Shown here one piece after another: positions 62,601 through 64,000 of a stretch of 64,000 nt of DNA (position 1 is the stretch's first letter; each line of letters starts with the position of its first letter). The stretch is taken from contig JACDQD010000105.1 in NCBI GenBank assembly GCA_019843655.1, positions 4,402,001 to 4,466,000 on the forward strand, written 5' to 3'. The position numbers were made by a program, and so were the translations under genes. The stretch comes from Lethocerus indicus. Its lineage: Eukaryota; Arthropoda; Insecta; Hemiptera; Belostomatidae. A model generated the notes under the pieces. That model did not search any database, was not told where the DNA came from, and worked only from the letters and a program-made list of their open reading frames with translations.

Positions 62601-64000
62601 GTTGTACAGTGTTTCATACAATTGTTTATTGTTTTTTTAACCGGTAACCAGGTAAATGTTTGAGAGCAACAACGATCCACATATTCAGTTGAAATCGCAT
62701 TCTCTACGGAATTTCTACCAAATCAGAAAATAAATTTACCAGAAGATAGCAGGAAAACCATTTTTTAAAAGACATACCAATGTTGTATAGGCACTGAAAA
62801 AATAAAAAAAATCAGTCTTCATATTAACTGTACTTAAACCAACAATTTCAGTCACTAAATGCCCATTTTCTGTTGCAGTGCACAAAGGATGAAAATTATA
62901 ATAAATCTGATAAAATCGAATTAAAAAGCTCTGTCAAAAGACTGACTACAAGCAATATAACAACAAACCAATCTTCAGTAAAAGAATTTGGCTTTGTTAA
63001 ACCTAATACGCTTCCCAGTAGTTTCACATCTATAAAATCGACTCGGAAAACAAATGGTCAGGTTTCAACATCAATTAAAGAACCTGGAGAAATACAAAAT
63101 AGCCTATCAATGGAAGAAAATAAAAACCTAAACTCTATGCCTGTAGAAAATGGATTGAATAATAAAATAAAAAACACATCGTACAAAAAAATATCTTTGA
63201 AAACTAATGCTGTCATAATCATACAAACAGCCTTCAGAGGCTACATGGCTCGAAGGATGTTTGAAAATATGAAAAAGGCCAAACAAAATAAAGATAATAC
63301 AAAAATGCAAGGAATAAACAATACAGAAAAGGACAGTGAGATAATGAATGTGAAAAATATTCAACTGATGAAGCCACATCCTGAGGATAAAAAATGGTAA
63401 TTAACTAAATATGTTAAAAATTAATAGAATTATTATTTTACATTTGTCATTGAAATATAATTTCAAATAAAAATAAAACAAATCATGTTGTCTCCCATCA
63501 GTTAAATATAGAAATATTTTTACTCAGCAGTTCCATAAGTACAGAGAATAGGAACAAAGTGAAAAGAGAACCATTTCCATCTGAATCATTGTATTTTGCT
63601 ACTAGAGAGGCCATACTCGTGTTTGGTGGCTTGGACCCCAGCATCAATCTCAGTGCAACAAATACAGGTGCCAACGTGTACAGGTAAGAACTCTAATGAA
63701 CAGATAAATACAAATTCTCAGAAAATTATATATAAAACTGTATGAACTACAGGTACAACCCTGAAGAAAACTTATGGGAAACTGTAGGCTCTATGCCACA
63801 GCCTAGATATTACCATAGCGTTTCACTTCTCAAAGGCAGAATATATCTAGCGGGTAAAACAAATTACTATGGCTTAATTTGTTACTTACATCTACAAAGT
63901 AAAGATAATAAAATTAACTACAAGAAATTCTCAACATTACAGGTGGTTCGGACCCCAAAAAAGAAGAATTGAATGAAGTCTGTGTGTCAAACCTAATGTG
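59628..64000 (+). CDS. BTB-BACK-IQ-Kelch protein, 5' 13 exons (runs off window)
   Basis: Exons are 59618/59628-59771, 60050-60186, 60268-60366, 60536-60665, 60744-60876, 61015-61246, 61327-61536, 61637-61750, 62138-62366, 62879-63396, 63528-63683, 63753-63853 and 63943 to the window end. They keep phase and give at least 753 residues from the ATG at 59628 (MPRDFPDYPGYG). BTB starts near residue 128 (NPDIIIGIDDHEFYCHRMVL). BACK follows (NAYFLFIQASKL; LMTPSQLIEIRKNPEIPEFL). A Ser/Asn/Lys-rich linker carries a perfect IQ motif, IQTAFRGYMAR, near residues 591-601. The first Kelch blade is at about 670-735 (AILVFGGLDP; PRYYHSVSLLKGRIYLAGG). Exon 6 ends in a GC donor. Family knowledge: CUL3 adaptor or actin-associated scaffold with a calmodulin-binding segment; scruin-like proteins are one possible relative, but I cannot confirm this. 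It is the tandem paralogue of the gene at 54207. Confidence 0.85.
61247..61326 (+). other. GC-AG intron in BTB-BACK-IQ-Kelch gene
   Basis: The exon ends GTTCATTG and is followed by GCAAGT; the acceptor is CTCTAG before TGAGCAAG. Using the GC donor gives an exon of exactly 232 nt, identical in length and phase to the matching exon of the upstream paralogue (55421-55652), which has a GT donor. The nearby GTAAAT four bases on would bring in an immediate stop. Confidence 0.8.

Overview
The window looks like nuclear DNA of an insect or other arthropod. It is AT-rich, has many simple repeats, spliceosomal introns of tens to about a thousand bases, and short dispersed transposon-derived repeats. I see no bacterial operons, rRNA or intact tRNA gene, and no long uninterrupted ORF. 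The species cannot be told from the sequence.

Layout: roughly the first 48.4 kb has no gene I can support. It holds AT-rich spacer, GC-rich patches, microsatellites ((AC)n near 5.26 kb, (TA)n near 23.2 and 27.7 kb, a 129-bp (TC)n tract at 29.64 kb, (CT)n near 41.25 kb), tRNA-like repeat pieces, a hAT-type end, a TTAA-flanked piggyBac-type MITE (38.94-39.42 kb), about nine copies of a ~72-bp palindromic element with a GATACTA/TAGTATC core, and a composite repeat whose centre is a 12-unit, 70-bp tandem array (42.80-43.64 kb).

The right 15.5 kb is gene-rich. A seven-exon WD40-repeat gene lies on the minus strand (48,456-52,748). By splice phase its coding parts join into a 469-residue protein. 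Its second intron is almost filled by a second copy of the composite repeat, much of it inverted relative to the first copy, and its last intron holds a second, degraded piggyBac-type MITE. About 1.5 kb upstream and divergent is a nine-exon BTB-BACK gene (54,207-56,713, 411 aa, no Kelch repeats). After a set of small exons encoding a charged, Ser/Pro/Asn-rich, probably disordered polypeptide (57,258-59,011) comes a second BTB-BACK gene (59,628 to beyond the right edge). This one also has a calmodulin-type IQ motif and begins a Kelch propeller as the window ends. The BTB/BACK exons of the two genes have identical lengths (130, 133, 232, 210 nt) and phases, so they are tandem paralogues. In the second gene the splice site matching one GT donor of the first is a GC donor.

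How the genes relate: BTB-BACK-Kelch proteins generally act as CUL3 ubiquitin-ligase adaptors or actin-associated scaffolds, and the WD40 protein is a probable scaffold. Nothing in the sequence shows that they act together. The most unusual material is the composite repeat family. Two copies carry a short segment with the layout of a type I hammerhead ribozyme. All exon limits were inferred by eye from GT/GC-AG sites and reading phase, without transcripts or database searches.
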